Assembly (NCBI GenBank): GCA_003445555.1
Contig: DMDI01000189.1
Coordinates: forward strand, 1 to 5,304
Direction: 5' to 3'
Length of the DNA: 5,304 nt
Source of the DNA: Desulfotomaculum sp.
Lineage (GTDB): Bacteria > Bacillota > Desulfotomaculia > Desulfotomaculales > Nap2-2B
The notes below the pieces were generated by a model that worked only from the letters and a program-made list of their open reading frames with translations, was not told the origin of the DNA and did not search any database. Of the stretch, positions 4,221-5,304 are shown piece by piece. Position numbers and translations under genes: made by a program. Numbering within the stretch: position 1 is the stretch's first letter; the number at the start of each line of letters is the position of its first letter.

Positions 4221-5304
4221 ATAAACGTGAAGGCCGGGGAGAAAAGATTAATCCGGTAGTGCAGTCTATCCCGCCCTCCGGAATTAGACGTTTTTTTGAT
4301 TTGGCTACGGAAACAAAAGAGGTTATTTCTTTAGGGGTGGGGGAGCCTGATTTTGTTACTCCCTGGCATATCCGGGAGGCCTGTTTTTATTCTTTAGAAA
4401 AGGGTTATACTATGTACACTTCAAATCAGGGATTGCTTTCTTTGCGCCAGGCCATTGCCCAAGAAATATATAATAAATTTGGTGTATCTTATAACCCTAA
4501 AGATGAGCTCTTAATTACGTCCGGCGTAAGCGAAGGTCTGGATTTAGCCATCCGGGCAACCGTCTGCCCGGGGGACGAGGTGATTGTTCCTGAACCGGCT
4601 TATGTTTCTTATGTTCCCTGCATTACTTTAGCCGGGGGGCGGCCGGTAGCCTTGTCTACTACCATGGAGCAAGGTTTTTGCCCTACGGTCGAGCAGTTAG
4701 GCCGGTTAATCACTTCCCGGACCAAGTTATTAATTTTAAATTATCCCAATAATCCTACGGGGGCGGTAATAAGCAAAAAAAGGCTGCAGGAAATTGCCGC
4801 GGTAGTTTGCGAGGCCGACCTGCTGGTAATTTCGGATGAAATTTACAGTAAACTTACTTATCAAGGGGAACATACCTGCACTGCCGCTTTAAAAGGAATG
4901 AAAGAGCGAACTATTCTTTTAAACGGTTTTTCTAAAGCTTACGCCATGACCGGCTGGCGGATTGGTTATGCCTGCGGACCGGAAGAGATCATTCAACGAA
5001 TGCTGTTCATGCACCAATATCTGGTAATGTGCGTCAACACCACGGCACAGGATGCCGCCACGGTTGCCCTGCAGGTCGGTCAGGAATACGTCCAGGAGAT
5101 GGTCGCGGAATATGACCGCCGCCGTCATTACATCCATCAGCGCATCAAGGATATGGGCCTGCCGGTGGTCATGCCGCGCGGAGCTTTTTACATCTTCCCT
5201 GACATCACCCAGACCGGGTTGACCAGTATGGAATTCGCCGAACAGTTCCTCCAGCAGGAAAAAGTAGCCGTGGTTCCCGGCAGTGCCTTTGGCAAAGGGG
5301 GAGA
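4217..5304 (+). CDS. PLP-dependent class I/II aminotransferase (3' end outside window)
   Basis: The frame is open for 362 codons to the window edge; family members are near 390 residues, so roughly 30 are missing. This is a fold-type I PLP enzyme that moves amino groups between an amino acid and a 2-oxo acid. V-G-E-P-D-F lies near the N-terminus, as in aspartate/aromatic aminotransferases. N-Y-P-N-N-P-T-G places the cofactor-binding Asn at 179. S-D-E-I-Y gives Asp207, which contacts the pyridine nitrogen, and Tyr210. G-F-S-K-A-Y gives Lys240, the Schiff-base lysine, and G-W-R-I-G gives Arg248 for the phosphate. The C-terminal substrate-carboxylate Arg lies beyond the window. The TTG start shares TTGA with the regulator's stop. 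Substrate cannot be fixed; aspartate, alanine, aromatic or PatA-type activities are all possible. Codon use changes sharply after about 4940. Confidence 0.93.
   Translation, partial: MNKREGRGEKINPVVQSIPPSGIRRFFDLATETKEVISLGVGEPDFVTPWHIREACFYSLEKGYTMYTSNQGLLSLRQAIAQEIYNKFGVSYNPKDELLITSGVSEGLDLAIRATVCPGDEVIVPEPAYVSYVPCITLAGGRPVALSTTMEQGFCPTVEQLGRLITSRTKLLILNYPNNPTGAVISKKRLQEIAAVVCEADLLVISDEIYSKLTYQGEHTCTAALKGMKERTILLNGFSKAYAMTGWRIGYACGPEEIIQRMLFMHQYLVMCVNTTAQDAATVALQVGQEYVQEMVAEYDRRRHYIHQRIKDMGLPVVMPRGAFYIFPDITQTGLTSMEFAEQFLQQEKVAVVPGSAFGKGG

Noticed and set aside
4919..5137. Minus-strand open frame of 72 codons inside the aminotransferase
   Set aside because: It is antisense to the conserved lysine region of the enzyme and has no domain of its own.

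Overview
The window looks like chromosomal DNA of a Firmicute, probably a clostridial or Peptococcaceae-type anaerobe. The support is modest G+C, strong AGGAGG/GGTGAT-type ribosome binding sites, GTG and TTG starts, sigma-A-like promoters, and an Lrp/AsnC regulator next to a class I aminotransferase. This is inference from style and gene content; no rRNA or species marker is present.

Positions 1-2620 form a toxin-antitoxin (TA) cluster. It holds an AbrB-type antitoxin with a PIN-domain VapC toxin (40-724); a solitary, C-terminally short AbrB-type antitoxin on the minus strand (848-1048); a Phd/YefM antitoxin with a RelE/ParE toxin (1204-1765); and a ribbon-helix-helix (RHH) antitoxin with a second VapC (1887-2550). 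In each complete pair the antitoxin comes first and the toxin start overlaps the antitoxin stop. Three loci have a readable promoter with a symmetric or repeated sequence on the -10 or start site, as expected for autorepression. A 28-bp palindromic element occurs twice in opposite orientation, each copy just downstream of a vapC stop, and brackets the middle of the cluster.

Positions 2623-3402 (minus) encode a 259-aa protein with a long repetitive coiled coil and a C-terminal domain resembling a PD-(D/E)XK nuclease fold. It has its own promoter at 3458-3486. The divergent intergenic region 3403-3740 holds a very G+C-rich dispersed-type repeat that can fold into nested hairpins and carries a G-quadruplex motif.

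Positions 3741-5304 hold a two-gene operon: an Lrp/AsnC regulator and, overlapping by four bases with a TTG start, a PLP-dependent class I aminotransferase that runs off the window. The regulator probably controls its own operon in response to an amino acid. The 3' part of the aminotransferase has clearly different codon use from its 5' part.

I find no convincing new system. The most unusual items are the orphan truncated antitoxin with intact control signals, the inverted palindromic elements behind both vapC genes, the coiled-coil/nuclease-like protein with an apparently altered active-site lysine, and the composition break in the aminotransferase.
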